In this document: piece by piece, positions 45,231 through 54,230 of the stretch
Layout: the number at the start of each line of letters is the position of its first letter
Position numbering within the stretch: position 1 is the stretch's first letter
Assembly: GCF_025947345.1 (NCBI RefSeq)
Contig: NZ_CP110011.1
Location: 3,224,001-3,288,000 of the forward strand
DNA: 64,000 bases
Source of the DNA: Flavobacterium sp. N502536
Lineage (GTDB): Bacteria; Bacteroidota; Bacteroidia; Flavobacteriales; Flavobacteriaceae
Direction: 5' to 3'
The notes under the pieces: model-generated
Told to the model about the DNA's origin: nothing
The model's database searches: none
Seen by the model: only the letters and a program-made list of their open reading frames with translations
Position numbers and translations under genes: made by a program

Positions 45231-45326
45231 TCTATTTTTAATTTGCGTTGAGGCAATCCGAGTTGCCCTACTGATTAATGTAGTTAATTTTCTTTTTTTA
45301 TATTTTTTGAATAATGCCTTTTGGAA

Positions 45327-45785
45327 TTATTGTTTTTGCTTTTTGTTTCCGTAGAAATACAAAGAATGATTTGTAATTTCAATATCAAATATTTCTTCGA
45401 TTGTTTTTTTGATGGTTTGGATTCTTGGATCGCAAAATTCAATTACTTCACCAGAATCCGTCATGATAATATGATCATGCTGTTTATCAAAATATGATTT
45501 TTCGTAGTAAGCCTGATTTTGCCCAAATTGATGTTTTCTCACCAAAGCACAGTCTAACAAAAGCTCAATCGTGTTGTACAATGTAGCTCTACTCACACGA
45601 TAGTTCTTGTTTTTCATCTTGATATATAAGTTTTCTATATCAAAATGTTCTTCGCTATCGTAAATTTCCTGAAGTATAGCATAACGCTCAGGAGTTTTGC
45701 GATGCCCTTTTTGCTCAAGATACATTGTAAAAACATTTTTTACAATTTCTTGATTTCTAGTGTTGTCAGTTGAAATGAGTGTCAT
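45327..45785 (-). CDS. fur: Fur-family metal regulator
   Basis: 152 aa winged-helix repressor of iron uptake or a relative. The ATG at 45785 is preferred to a TTG at 45794. Seen: [70 protein letters not shown] (recognition helix region, in parts), [21 protein letters not shown] and the NHSLYFYG end. In E. coli the equivalent stretch is CLDCG; here both Cys are replaced (MTDSG), so the structural zinc site is missing. A -7 element precedes the ATG so closely that the message should be leaderless. Confidence 0.9.
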   Translation of the reverse strand: MTLISTDNTRNQEIVKNVFTMYLEQKGHRKTPERYAILQEIYDSEEHFDIENLYIKMKNKNYRVSRATLYNTIELLLDCALVRKHQFGQNQAYYEKSYFDKQHDHIIMTDSGEVIEFCDPRIQTIKKTIEEIFDIEITNHSLYFYGNKKQKQ

Positions 45786-45791
45786 ATCCGG

Positions 45792-45799
45792 CAAAGGTA
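45792..45799 (-). promoter_or_regulatory. -7 promoter element of fur, leaderless
   Basis: TACCTTTG on the minus strand; the first base of the ATG (45785) is exactly 7 bp beyond its last G, where transcription should start. Confidence 0.55.
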
Positions 45800-45968
45800 A
45801 TTTTTTATTTTTAATGAATAAAAGTTTCGGGTTTAAAGTTTAACGTTTTAATTTGTATTCGATCCGTAATAAAGTATCAATTACAGGTGTTTGTAATGAT
45901 AAATTTAAAAAATTCAGGCGAACATAATTAACATAATTGTTTTTATTTATGAAAATACTAACATTTTG

Positions 45969-46511
45969 TCACTTCCTTTTTGTCATGTACATATACCAGT
46001 TCCATTCCCATGATTTTCCAGAATCGGCAGACATAGCCTGACTCCATATCGGATTATTTTCATCTCTTGCATCCCATCGGAATACCTGAAAAACTTTTTT
46101 GCCTTCAAAGATATCTTTAGAGAAAAAATGTCCGACTTTGTTTTCAAAAGAGCCTATTACGGGTTTGTCTAAGATTCCGGTAGTTGAATCGGACCAGTAA
46201 ATACTCCACAATCGGGTTTCAGGATTGAATAATCTAACGGTCATGCCTTCAAACGGCTTTCCGTCAAAAGTGGCAAGAAAATTATCAATATTACCAATTC
46301 CGTGCAGGATTTTATACATTTCCTGTGTGGAGGGAAATTCGATCCATTCTGTACAGTTTGAAAGCCTTTGTTTTAATTTTTTGTTTCGGATATCCGATTT
46401 TCCCTGAAAAAAATCAAAATCATCTTTTGACGAAGTATCGGAAGCCATGATAATAAGCTCGCCGTTTTCATCTAAATGGATCTTAGGAATCTCCAGTACT
46501 TCATTTTTCAT
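45969..46511 (-). CDS. unknown cytoplasmic protein with calycin-like (DUF1579-type) domain
   Basis: 180 aa, not recognised as a named family. Seen: FFQGKSDIRNKKLKQRL (a W/F-x-G-x-W/S-x-x-x-R start of lipocalin-like DUF1579 proteins), GNIDNFLATFDGKPFEGMTVRLFNPETRLWSIYWSDS, FRWDARDENNPIWSQAMSADSGKSWEWNWYMYM. Repeated beta-strands and aromatic residues suggest an eight-stranded small-molecule barrel; no signal peptide. It interrupts the usual RelA/SpoT-fur order. Confidence 0.78.
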   Translation of the reverse strand: MKNEVLEIPKIHLDENGELIIMASDTSSKDDFDFFQGKSDIRNKKLKQRLSNCTEWIEFPSTQEMYKILHGIGNIDNFLATFDGKPFEGMTVRLFNPETRLWSIYWSDSTTGILDKPVIGSFENKVGHFFSKDIFEGKKVFQVFRWDARDENNPIWSQAMSADSGKSWEWNWYMYMTKRK

Positions 46512-46547
46512 ATCAAAAAGTCAGATTCGATTAAATTCAATTTGGAA

Positions 46548-48770
46548 TTACGTTCTGTATTCTCTGGTTACTTTGTCAACTCCGTCAATTTTCTTAATGG
46601 CATTAATCATTTTCTTCAAAATGGTGTTGTTTTGAACGATAACGGCAATCTGTCCGTGAAAAATTCCAGCATCGGTACTTAGTGAAATACTCTGGATATT
46701 TACGCTCATGTTGTTCGAAATAACTCTGGTCAGTTGATTCGTAAGTCCTAAAACATCCATTCCTGTTATGTTGATAATGGCTTTGAACTCCTCTTGAGAA
46801 GAATCAATCCATTTGGCACTCATAATACGGTAAGCGTAATTGGACTGCATGCCAATCGCATTAGGACAGTCTTTTTTATGAACTTTGATTCCTTCGTTGA
46901 TGGTTACAAATCCAAATACATCATCTCCCGGAATCGGGTTACAGCATGGTGAGAGTTTGTAATCCAGTTTATCGTGCTCTGTTCCAAAAACCAGCATGTC
47001 ATAGTTGCTGCTGATTATGGGTTTGTGAATGTCTTCGGAAGCAGTGGTATCTTTGTTTCTCTTAATTTTATTTTTAAAGAAATTGATAAACGTATTGCTT
47101 TTTTGCGCCGCGTAATCTTTTAATTGCTGATTTTCGATCGCACCAATCCCCACTCTGTAAAATAAATCTAAACTGGTTTTAAGTTTAAAAAAGTTAACCA
47201 GTTCATTAATCACCTGTTCGTTAATAGTGATTTTTAGATGTTTTAGTTTTCTGGTAAGCAGTTCTTTTCCTTCTTCAGCGATTTTTTTGGTGTTCTCGTT
47301 CAGAACGTTTTTAATTTTATTTTTCGCTCGCGAAGTGGTTACATATTCTAACCAGTTGACGGTTGGTTTTTGATTGGCAGAGGTAATCACTTCGACCTGA
47401 TCGCCACTTTTTAATTCGTGATTTAAAGGCACTAATCGCCCATTGACACGGGTTCCTCTGGTTTTAATTCCGATTTCGGAGTGAATACTAAAAGCAAAGT
47501 CAAGTGATGTGGCTCCTTTTGGGAGTGATTTGATTTCTCCTTTTGGTGTAAATACGAAGATTTCTTTTGAATATAAATTCATTTTAAAATCTTCTACAAA
47601 ATCTACCGCATTGGTTTCCTGATTCTCTAATGCTTCGCGAAGTAAATTCAGCCAAACATCCAGACCACTTTCTTCGTTTGCACCGTTTTTATATTTGTAA
47701 TGTGCGGCATATCCTTTTTCTGCGATTTCATCCATACGTTCGCTTCGAACCTGTACTTCAACCCAACGGCCTTTCGGTCCCATCACGGTAATGTGTAAAG
47801 CTTCGTAACCGGTTGATTTTGGAGAGGAAATCCAGTCACGCAAACGACTCGGACTCGGTCTGTAATGGTCGGTAACAATGGAATAGATTTTCCAGGCTAC
47901 GAATTTTTCGTCATGCTGATCGGATTTATAGACAATTCTTAAGGCAAATTTGTCGTAGACTTCGTCAAAACTCACATTTTGAGCTCGCATTTTTCGACGA
48001 ATGGAATAGATCGATTTTGGACGCCCTTTAATGACATAATCGATGCCCTCACTGTCTAAGGATTTTTTCAAAACATCCGAAATGTCTTTGATGTAAGCAT
48101 CCTGTTCTTCTTTTGTTTCTCTGATTTTGCTTACGATATCATTGTAAACAGCCGGTTCGGTATATTTTAAACCTAAATCTTCGAGTTTGGTTTTGATATT
48201 ATAAAGTCCCAGACGATGGGCAAGAGGAGCGTAAATATAAAGTGTTTCTGAGGCGATTTTGGTTTGTTTGTATTCCGCCATAGAATCCATGGTTTGCATA
48301 TTGTGCAAACGATCGGCCAGTTTGATCAGAATAACACGAACGTCATCGTTCAGTGTCAGAATCATTTTTCTGAAATTTTCTGCCTGCATAGAGGCATTCA
48401 GATCTCTCTGAACTAATGAAATCTTGGTTAAACCTTCTACCAATTGAGCTACTTTCGGATTGAACAGACGTTCGATATCCTCCACCGTCAAAGGGGTATC
48501 TTCGACAACATCATGTAATAAGGCCGCAGCGATAGAGGTCGCTCCCAAACCAATTTCAGAGGCAACTATTTTTGCAACTGCAATAGGATGAAAGATATAC
48601 GCCTCACCAGATTTACGTCTTTGTTCTTTGTGTGCATCAACAGCAACATCAAATGCTTTACGGATAAGTTTTTTGTCGGTTGGGCTTAAAGTCTGATAAC
48701 TGATTCGAAGTAATTCTTTATACTCTTGTGCAATTGCTTTGTTTTCTTTTTCAATATCTATTTCTATCAT
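46548..48770 (-). CDS. bifunctional (p)ppGpp synthase/hydrolase, RelA/SpoT homologue
   Basis: 740 aa from the ATG at 48770 (a TTG at 48785 is in frame but rejected). It makes and breaks (p)ppGpp in the stringent response. Domains: HD hydrolase (AALLHDVVEDT near residue 90, metal ligands present), synthetase (YDKFALRIVYK and GYEALHITVMGP around 275-350), TGS (KGATSLDFAFSIHSEIG near 425), helical zinc-finger-like linker (CCNPIPGDDVFGFVT, Cys pair near 620) and C-terminal ACT (about 660-735). Intact hydrolase implies SpoT-like bifunctionality. Confidence 0.93.
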   Translation of the reverse strand: MIEIDIEKENKAIAQEYKELLRISYQTLSPTDKKLIRKAFDVAVDAHKEQRRKSGEAYIFHPIAVAKIVASEIGLGATSIAAALLHDVVEDTPLTVEDIERLFNPKVAQLVEGLTKISLVQRDLNASMQAENFRKMILTLNDDVRVILIKLADRLHNMQTMDSMAEYKQTKIASETLYIYAPLAHRLGLYNIKTKLEDLGLKYTEPAVYNDIVSKIRETKEEQDAYIKDISDVLKKSLDSEGIDYVIKGRPKSIYSIRRKMRAQNVSFDEVYDKFALRIVYKSDQHDEKFVAWKIYSIVTDHYRPSPSRLRDWISSPKSTGYEALHITVMGPKGRWVEVQVRSERMDEIAEKGYAAHYKYKNGANEESGLDVWLNLLREALENQETNAVDFVEDFKMNLYSKEIFVFTPKGEIKSLPKGATSLDFAFSIHSEIGIKTRGTRVNGRLVPLNHELKSGDQVEVITSANQKPTVNWLEYVTTSRAKNKIKNVLNENTKKIAEEGKELLTRKLKHLKITINEQVINELVNFFKLKTSLDLFYRVGIGAIENQQLKDYAAQKSNTFINFFKNKIKRNKDTTASEDIHKPIISSNYDMLVFGTEHDKLDYKLSPCCNPIPGDDVFGFVTINEGIKVHKKDCPNAIGMQSNYAYRIMSAKWIDSSQEEFKAIINITGMDVLGLTNQLTRVISNNMSVNIQSISLSTDAGIFHGQIAVIVQNNTILKKMINAIKKIDGVDKVTREYRT

Positions 48771-48856
48771 AACGGCATAGTTCAAGTACTAAAAATAAGA
48801 ATAAGTTTGAATATACGCAAGGGAATGGAGGGTTGATTTTAGAATGAGATTATTTT

Positions 48857-48933
48857 GTTTCAGGTTTCAGGTTTCAAGTTTTTGAGTACTGCTTTTAGAT
48901 GCAGTTTTCGACCTGAAACCTGAAACTTGAAAC
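48857..48933 (-). terminator. TTTCAGG-phrase inverted repeat, probable terminator
   Basis: Arms of 22 bp (48857-48878, 48912-48933) match at 20 positions, built from GTTTCAGG and GTTTCAAG 8-mers, 7 bp after the serine hydrolase stop. Confidence 0.7.
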
Positions 48934-48939
48934 ATGGAA

Positions 48940-50478
48940 TTACTCTTTTAAAAAATCCAAATCCTGAAAGTCGTAGCTAAAATCGGTTAATTCGGAAATT
49001 GGGAGCATTTTTAAGTTAGTGACTTTTCCGCTTTCATCGTATTTGAAAAGTAAATGGGCATCGGCATGAAAGAAAGCATTGTTCCATTTTACGACATAAT
49101 TTCCGTCTTTGTAGAAAAATACTTCGCCGGCCAGTTGCGGAGAGCGTTTGGAAGCAAAATAGGCTTTTCCTTTTTTCTCTGTAATGGTGATTTCTCCAAA
49201 CCAATTGTCTTTGTAAGTTCCGTTTATCTTAGAAAAATCGGTTTTAAGTTTGTCTTTTTTGTTTTTGGCAACGGTTGCCCAGACTTCATCGGTTACCTTG
49301 TCGGCTGATGCTTCACTGGCTTTCATGCGGTTGCTGTAAAGGGTTACGTAGTCATCGGATTTAACACCGAGATAGCTGTCTTTTATGGTATTGGTGATCG
49401 CACTAAAAGCAGCTCCTGATTGCTGATTGGTTAAAACAATAATGCCTAAGCCTAATTCCGGAATCAAAGTAGTTTGCGTTACATTTCCTTCTAATCCTCC
49501 CGTGTGCGAAACCTGTTTGTATCCTTTTACATCACTCAGGAACCAGCCTAAACCATAACCTGAGAAATGTGTGTTGTACGGAGGTCTCGTTTTTGCCGGA
49601 ATGATGGTTTGCAGTTGCCACATTTCATCGTGTTCTTTCTCTGAAAACAATTGTTTGTTATCGCCGTATTTTCCGTTATTGATTTGCAAAATGACCCATT
49701 TACTCAAATCATTTACACTGGAATAGATTCCGGCTGCTCCGTCAAAAAGCTGATTTTCATAACGTTTGATGGTTTTGAGTTTGCCGTCAACCGGCACATG
49801 AGGGGTGATGACGTTGGTGGTGTCTTTTAAACGTTTTACTGAAGCTACACTATTGTTCATTTCCAGAGGTTTCATGATGCGCTCTTCAACAAATTCGGCC
49901 CAGGTTTTACCGCTTACCACGTGTACAATTTCACCTGCTACAATGTACAGTAAGTTGTCGTAATCGTATTTGGTTCTAAAACTCGAAACAGGTTTTAAAT
50001 ATCGTAGATTATGTACAATATCGGCTGCTTTAAAATCGCTTCCGTCTGGCCAGATCATTAAATCTCCGGCTCCGAGTCCGAGTCCGCTTCGATGTGTTAA
50101 TAAATCACGAATCGTGAATTCACGGGTTACATAATCGTCGTACATTTTAAAATCCGGAAGGTATTTTACGACCTTATCGTCCCATTTTATTTTGCCTTCA
50201 TCCACCAGCATCGCCAATGCTCCCGAGGTAAAAGCTTTACTGTTGGACGCAATCCCGAAAAGGGTATTGGCATCTACTTTTTGCTGTGTTGTGATTGATT
50301 TTACTCCGTAACCTTTTGCAAGAACTACTTTTCCGTCTTTTACAATGGCGACTGCAATTCCGGGCACATCAAATGCTTTTAGGGTGCGATTGACCAGTTC
50401 ATCTACTTCCGGATTGGTTATTTGAGCTGAAAGGGTAAGGCTAAATAATAAGGCTAAAAGTGATAATTTGTAGTTCAT
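48940..50478 (-). CDS. serine hydrolase of the beta-lactamase/PBP4-like family with C-terminal DUF3471
   Basis: 512 aa with signal peptide (LSLLALLFSLTLSAQ). The catalytic domain has S-x-x-K at Ser78 (SNSK81, in GIASNSKAF), a YxN-like YDYDNLLY (about 175) and an HTGGLEGN segment near 330 (KTG-like third motif). This is the EstB/AmpC-related class C fold; usual roles are peptidase, esterase or D-aminopeptidase. C-terminal part (about 410-510, DNWFGEITITEKKGKAYFASK) is DUF3471-like. Exported. Substrate unknown. Confidence 0.88.
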   Translation of the reverse strand: MNYKLSLLALLFSLTLSAQITNPEVDELVNRTLKAFDVPGIAVAIVKDGKVVLAKGYGVKSITTQQKVDANTLFGIASNSKAFTSGALAMLVDEGKIKWDDKVVKYLPDFKMYDDYVTREFTIRDLLTHRSGLGLGAGDLMIWPDGSDFKAADIVHNLRYLKPVSSFRTKYDYDNLLYIVAGEIVHVVSGKTWAEFVEERIMKPLEMNNSVASVKRLKDTTNVITPHVPVDGKLKTIKRYENQLFDGAAGIYSSVNDLSKWVILQINNGKYGDNKQLFSEKEHDEMWQLQTIIPAKTRPPYNTHFSGYGLGWFLSDVKGYKQVSHTGGLEGNVTQTTLIPELGLGIIVLTNQQSGAAFSAITNTIKDSYLGVKSDDYVTLYSNRMKASEASADKVTDEVWATVAKNKKDKLKTDFSKINGTYKDNWFGEITITEKKGKAYFASKRSPQLAGEVFFYKDGNYVVKWNNAFFHADAHLLFKYDESGKVTNLKMLPISELTDFSYDFQDLDFLKE

Positions 50479-50494
50479 GACGGTATGTTTTGGT

Positions 50495-51286
50495 TTAGTT
50501 AAATCCGCGCTGACGTTTGGCTTCGAAGATTAGAATAGCAGCAGCGACCGAGACATTCATGCTGTCAATTTCGCCCTGCATGGGGATGATAATGTTTTGA
50601 GTGGCAGCATCTCTCCAATCCTGCGTTAGGCCGGTGGCTTCCGTGCCTACAACCAAAGCGGTTGGGGTTGTGAAATTCTGTGTATGATATGAGGTAGAAT
50701 TTTGCAGTGTGGCACAGTAAAAATCGATCTTTTTTTCTTTTAGAAAAGCAATGATTTCAGCTGTTGTTCCTGTTGCGATTTGGTTGGTAAACAAACAACC
50801 AACACTAGAGCGTACAATATTTGGATTGTATAAATCACTTTTTGGGTTTGCAATTAATACAGCATCCAGATTTGCAGCATCGGCAGTTCGTAAAAGCGCG
50901 CCGATGTTTCCTGGTTTTTCCGGTGCTTCGGCCACAATTATTAACGGATTGTCTGATAATTTCAGATCAGATAACAGCATCGATTTGGTTTTAGCCACAG
51001 CCAGAATCCCTTCGGTGGTATCGCGATACGCTAGTTTTTGATAAACTTCTTTATTGATTTCGATGAGTTGAACCGGACCGTTCACTAATTTTTGAATCTG
51101 ATTTTCGGTAACCAGCTCGGGTAAAAATAAAACGGTTTCGATTTCGTAACCTCCTTTTGTTGCCAATTGAATTTCACGTAAACCTTCAATCAAAAATGTT
51201 CCGGTTTGTTTGCGGGCCTTGGCCTTTTCCTGTAGTAAAACAAGTGATTTTATAAACGGATTTTGTATTGAAGTAATTTGTTTCAT
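50495..51286 (-). CDS. TrmH/SpoU family rRNA (or tRNA) 2'-O-methyltransferase
   Basis: 263 aa SPOUT methyltransferase acting with SAM on ribose 2'-OH of RNA. N-terminal substrate-binding part (SLVLLQEKAKARKQTGTFLIEGLREI, about 10-95) and a C-terminal trefoil knot with motif 1 APEKPGNIGALLRTADAANLDAVLI, motif 2 VVGTEATGLTQDWRD and motif 3 SMNVSVAAAILIFEAKRQRG. Complete and normal in length; which RNA position it modifies cannot be read. Confidence 0.93.
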   Translation of the reverse strand: MKQITSIQNPFIKSLVLLQEKAKARKQTGTFLIEGLREIQLATKGGYEIETVLFLPELVTENQIQKLVNGPVQLIEINKEVYQKLAYRDTTEGILAVAKTKSMLLSDLKLSDNPLIIVAEAPEKPGNIGALLRTADAANLDAVLIANPKSDLYNPNIVRSSVGCLFTNQIATGTTAEIIAFLKEKKIDFYCATLQNSTSYHTQNFTTPTALVVGTEATGLTQDWRDAATQNIIIPMQGEIDSMNVSVAAAILIFEAKRQRGFN

Positions 51287-51296
51287 TTTTTTTGAA

Positions 51297-51432
51297 GGTA
51301 CTTAGGTTCTGAGGGGCTAAGGTACTGAGTTTTTTTTTAAATGTTGCAAAGGTTTTTCTGGAGGTACTTAGGTTCTGAGGTGCTAAGGTTTTTCTGAAGG
51401 TACTAAGGTTCTGAGGTGCTAAGGTACTGAGG
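51297..51432. repeat. triple repeat of the GGTTCTGAGG phrase
   Basis: Three copies of a unit GGTACTTAGGTTCTGAGG followed by GGCTAAGG or TGCTAAGG: 51297-51329, 51363-51388 and 51399-51432, separated by T-rich stretches. They lie just upstream of the SpoU-type gene. No structure was obvious beyond the direct repeats. Confidence 0.9.
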
Positions 51433-51473
51433 TTTTTTTATAGGGGTGGAGGTGTAAAAGGGGTATAAAAAAG

Positions 51474-51559
51474 TTGCCACAAATTTCACGAATTTTCGCT
51501 AATTCATATTTTGCTTAAAGCTGGTAAAAATTAGTGTAAATTGGTGAAATTCGTGGCAA
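51474..51559 (-). terminator. GCCAC-family inverted repeat, probable terminator of the phosphatase-like gene
   Basis: Left arm TTGCCAC-ATTTCACG-AATTT (51474-51504) pairs with the right (51529-51559) at 27 of 31 positions, ending GTGGCAA; T-run in the spacer on the minus side. Begins 11 bp after the stop codon. Confidence 0.75.
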
Positions 51560-51570
51560 AAAAAATCTCC

Positions 51571-52656
51571 TTATTTTTGAAGTACTTCCGAAATCTCGTT
51601 TGCTACGGGATGTGAGGTTTCAAAAGTATATCCCATGATTTTTGCAATGGTTTGTGCAACTTGTTTTTGATACAATTGAGAGTCTGTTTTGATTTCTCCT
51701 TTTGCTGCGATTTCAGGTCCCATAGCAGCGAACCAGATTTGTGAAGCACCTTCAACATCAGCACCATGATCAGTCCACTGTGCTTTTATTTTGTCGCCAC
51801 GGCCGTGATCTACAGTGATTAATATGGTAGTTTTGTTTTTGTATTGCGGATCATTTTGTACAAAGTTCCAGATTTCCTTAATCCATTTGTCTACCTGGTT
51901 TGCAGCGTCAAGATATGATCTGTAATGTCCGGCATGTGCCCATTCATCAGTTTCTCCGTAGGCGATGTAAAGTACTTTTGGCTTTTTGGTTTTAAGTTCG
52001 TTCAAAGCCTGATAATGTGTAAAAACATCCAGACATTCATCCTGATGAAAAGGTTTGAAAGAGTTGTTGCGCATTTCATTCAACAATTTCTGAGTCTCGG
52101 TAGGCTTATCTCCTCCCACATTATCAAAAGCAGAAATTACAGGAAAACCACTTCTTTTTTCGTTTAAAATTCGATCAAAAGCATCCCAGGCACCAAAAGC
52201 GGCAACTCTTCCTTTTAACTTCGATTGCTGGTTTAAAAATTCCAAAACATTCACATTCGGATTGTCTTTGTAATGATTGGAATTGACGGCAAGATCAACA
52301 TTTCCGGTCATGATTTCGCTGTATCCGGGATAACTAAACCAATACGGATTTGAAACGTCTACTTTACTGCCTAAGTCACGATTGCCATAAATTTGCCCTT
52401 TTGAAGCAATTTCAGACCATAAAAAAGGCATGATTTTTTTTCGGCTTTCTTTCAGGTCAGCACTTGCATATTTTTTATGAATATAGGTACTGTCTCCCTG
52501 ATTGAATTTTTTATCATTGGCAATTGCACCATCCATTCCTTTAAAAACTTCCTGCCATCTAAAGCCGTCAGTAGTAATAATGATGATGTTTTCTGTTTTT
52601 TGTGCATGAGACAAAAGGCTTGTAAAAACGAATACAAGTACAAGTAGTTTTTTCAT
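51571..52656 (-). CDS. alkaline phosphatase/phosphodiesterase-superfamily exported enzyme
   Basis: 361 aa with signal peptide (KKLLVLVFVFTSLLSHAQ). Metal-dependent phospho- or sulfo-hydrolase fold: N-terminal ENIIIITTDGFRWQEVFKG with the Asp of the metal site and Thr27/28 as probable nucleophile, ASKGQIYGNR, NVDLAVNSNHYKDNPN, TDEWAHAGHY and C-terminal VDHGRGD (metal ligands His/Asp). The Cys/Ser-x-Pro-x-Arg sulfatase motif is absent, so it is not a formylglycine sulfatase. The nearest family is nucleotide-pyrophosphatase/phosphodiesterase (type I). Substrate unknown. Confidence 0.88.
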   Translation of the reverse strand: MKKLLVLVFVFTSLLSHAQKTENIIIITTDGFRWQEVFKGMDGAIANDKKFNQGDSTYIHKKYASADLKESRKKIMPFLWSEIASKGQIYGNRDLGSKVDVSNPYWFSYPGYSEIMTGNVDLAVNSNHYKDNPNVNVLEFLNQQSKLKGRVAAFGAWDAFDRILNEKRSGFPVISAFDNVGGDKPTETQKLLNEMRNNSFKPFHQDECLDVFTHYQALNELKTKKPKVLYIAYGETDEWAHAGHYRSYLDAANQVDKWIKEIWNFVQNDPQYKNKTTILITVDHGRGDKIKAQWTDHGADVEGASQIWFAAMGPEIAAKGEIKTDSQLYQKQVAQTIAKIMGYTFETSHPVANEISEVLQK

Positions 52657-52670
52657 TTTCTTAAGGAATT

Positions 52671-52700
52671 ACAAAGGTTCAAAGTAACAAAGGTTCAAAG
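52671..52700. repeat. ACAAAGGTTCAAAG double repeat
   Basis: Two copies of ACAAAGGTTCAAAG (52671-52684, 52687-52700) in the spacer upstream of the phosphatase-like gene. Confidence 0.85.
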
Positions 52701-52807
52701 TTTTTTTGACTAATCTTAATTTTTATAAAGAACTTGACGTTTTAATAATATTTGCAAAAAAAGATCCCTGCCATTTTACTTCTCACAAAGAAAAGTATTC
52801 CTCACTG

Positions 52808-54139
52808 CTACAAAATTCCTCTGGCTTTAATTTCTAAATACTTATTAATCGCGTCCAGTGTTAAATTTTCAGGTTGTGTTAAAACAGAGTGTATGCCGTA
52901 TTTTTTGAGTTCGTTTGCGATTAATCGTTTTTCGAACATGAATTTTTCAGCAATTACTTTATCGTAAATTTCCTGAATGGTATCCGTTTTTTTGTTGATG
53001 ATCGTATTCAGTTCTGTATTGCTAAAGAAAACGACTACCAATAAATGACTTTTTGCAATTCCTTTTAAATAAGGCAATTGTCGGTTTAAACCGTCCATCG
53101 TTTCAAAGTTAGTGTATAAAATGATCAAACTTCTTTGATTGATGTTTTTCTTGATGTCTACGTACAAACGGCTGTAGTCACTTTCGAAAAAATCGGTTTT
53201 GATATTGTACAGGGTCTCCAGAATTTTTTGCATCTGAGAAGCCCTTTTTTCGGCAAAAACCCGGTTTTCTACTTTTTTAGAGAAGGAAAAAATTCCTGCC
53301 TTGTCTTGTTTTTTCAGAATAACATTAGACAAAACCAAGGTCGAATTGATCGCATAATCCAACAAACTCAGTCCGTCGAATGGCATTTGCATGGCGCGGC
53401 CTTTGTCGATCGCCATGTAAACAGACTGTGATTTCTCATCCTGAAACTGATTGACCATGAGCGCATTTTTTTTGGCGGTAGCTTTCCAGTTCAGCGTTCG
53501 GAGGTCGTCACCCTGAACATATTCTTTAATTTGTTCAAATTCCATGGTATGACCAATCTTGCGGATCTTTTTGATTCCGTATTGGTATAAATTATTTGAA
53601 AAAGCCAGTAAATCATATTTTCTTAATTGGATATAAGACGGGTAGGTGGGAACCATTTTATCTTTATCGAAAGAGAATCTTCTGGAAATTAATCTTAATG
53701 GGGAAGAAACATAAACATTCAGGTAGCCAAAGTAGTATTCGCCACGTTCTGTAGGTCGTAATTCATACCCAATTTCTTTTTGTTCTGCGGCTTTAACGGT
53801 CTTTACAATTTTGAAATCACGCACCTGAAACTGAAACGGAATTTCGTCAATAATTTTGACTGAAATTTTAAACGTATAAAGGTTTTTGATGCTAATCGTA
53901 ACGGGATTCAGGTCTCCGTTCGAAAGTTTTTCCGGTGTAGTTCTTTCTGCTTCAATACCCGTTTTACTGAGATAGAGCAGGAGTACATCGAGTCCCAAAA
54001 AAGTCAATAAAATTAAAACGATAAACCAAACTGCGTTGTACAAATTTGGAAAAATAAAAGCACAAACAAACAATCCAATAATACTCAGAAGCACATAGAA
54101 GAAAAAGTTATTGAGGTAAAGGCTTTTGATGAATTTCAC
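52808..54139 (-). CDS. DUF58 protein of the MoxR operon
   Basis: 443 aa membrane-associated protein: two N-terminal membrane helices (FFFYVLLSIIGLFVCAFIF, VWFIVLILLTFLGLDVLLLYL) then the DUF58 core with the signature DDLRTLNWKATAKKNALMVNQF (R-x-x-x-W-x-x-x-A motif) near residue 210 and a VWA-like part (SVYMAIDKGRAM, TLIL-type strands) binding a metal. It acts with MoxR in complexes that assemble or activate other proteins. Starts with GTG at 54139 because an upstream in-frame stop (TAA two codons away) excludes earlier starts. Confidence 0.88.
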   Translation of the reverse strand: MKFIKSLYLNNFFFYVLLSIIGLFVCAFIFPNLYNAVWFIVLILLTFLGLDVLLLYLSKTGIEAERTTPEKLSNGDLNPVTISIKNLYTFKISVKIIDEIPFQFQVRDFKIVKTVKAAEQKEIGYELRPTERGEYYFGYLNVYVSSPLRLISRRFSFDKDKMVPTYPSYIQLRKYDLLAFSNNLYQYGIKKIRKIGHTMEFEQIKEYVQGDDLRTLNWKATAKKNALMVNQFQDEKSQSVYMAIDKGRAMQMPFDGLSLLDYAINSTLVLSNVILKKQDKAGIFSFSKKVENRVFAEKRASQMQKILETLYNIKTDFFESDYSRLYVDIKKNINQRSLIILYTNFETMDGLNRQLPYLKGIAKSHLLVVVFFSNTELNTIINKKTDTIQEIYDKVIAEKFMFEKRLIANELKKYGIHSVLTQPENLTLDAINKYLEIKARGIL

Positions 54140-54178
54140 GTTTTAAAAAGTTTCAGGTTTTTATTGTTTCAAGTTTCA

Positions 54179-54225
54179 AGTCTCAGTCTCAGTTTTCAGT
54201 ATGCACTGCCACTGAGACTGAGACT
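54179..54225 (-). terminator. CTGAGACT-phrase inverted repeat, probable terminator of moxR
   Basis: Arms of 15 bp pair perfectly (54179-54193 with 54211-54225), AGTCTCAGTCTCAGT and its complement; TTTCAAGTTTCAAG sits directly before. Begins next to the MoxR stop. Confidence 0.75.
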
Positions 54226-54230
54226 GAAAA

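Noticed and set aside
51297..51432. Direct repeats as a CRISPR array
   Set aside because: Only three irregular copies with T-rich, unequal gaps and no cas genes nearby.
51571..52656. Phosphatase-like protein as substrate of the formylglycine enzyme
   Set aside because: Lacks Cys/Ser-x-Pro-x-Arg; the position after the first metal Asp fits a Thr nucleophile instead.
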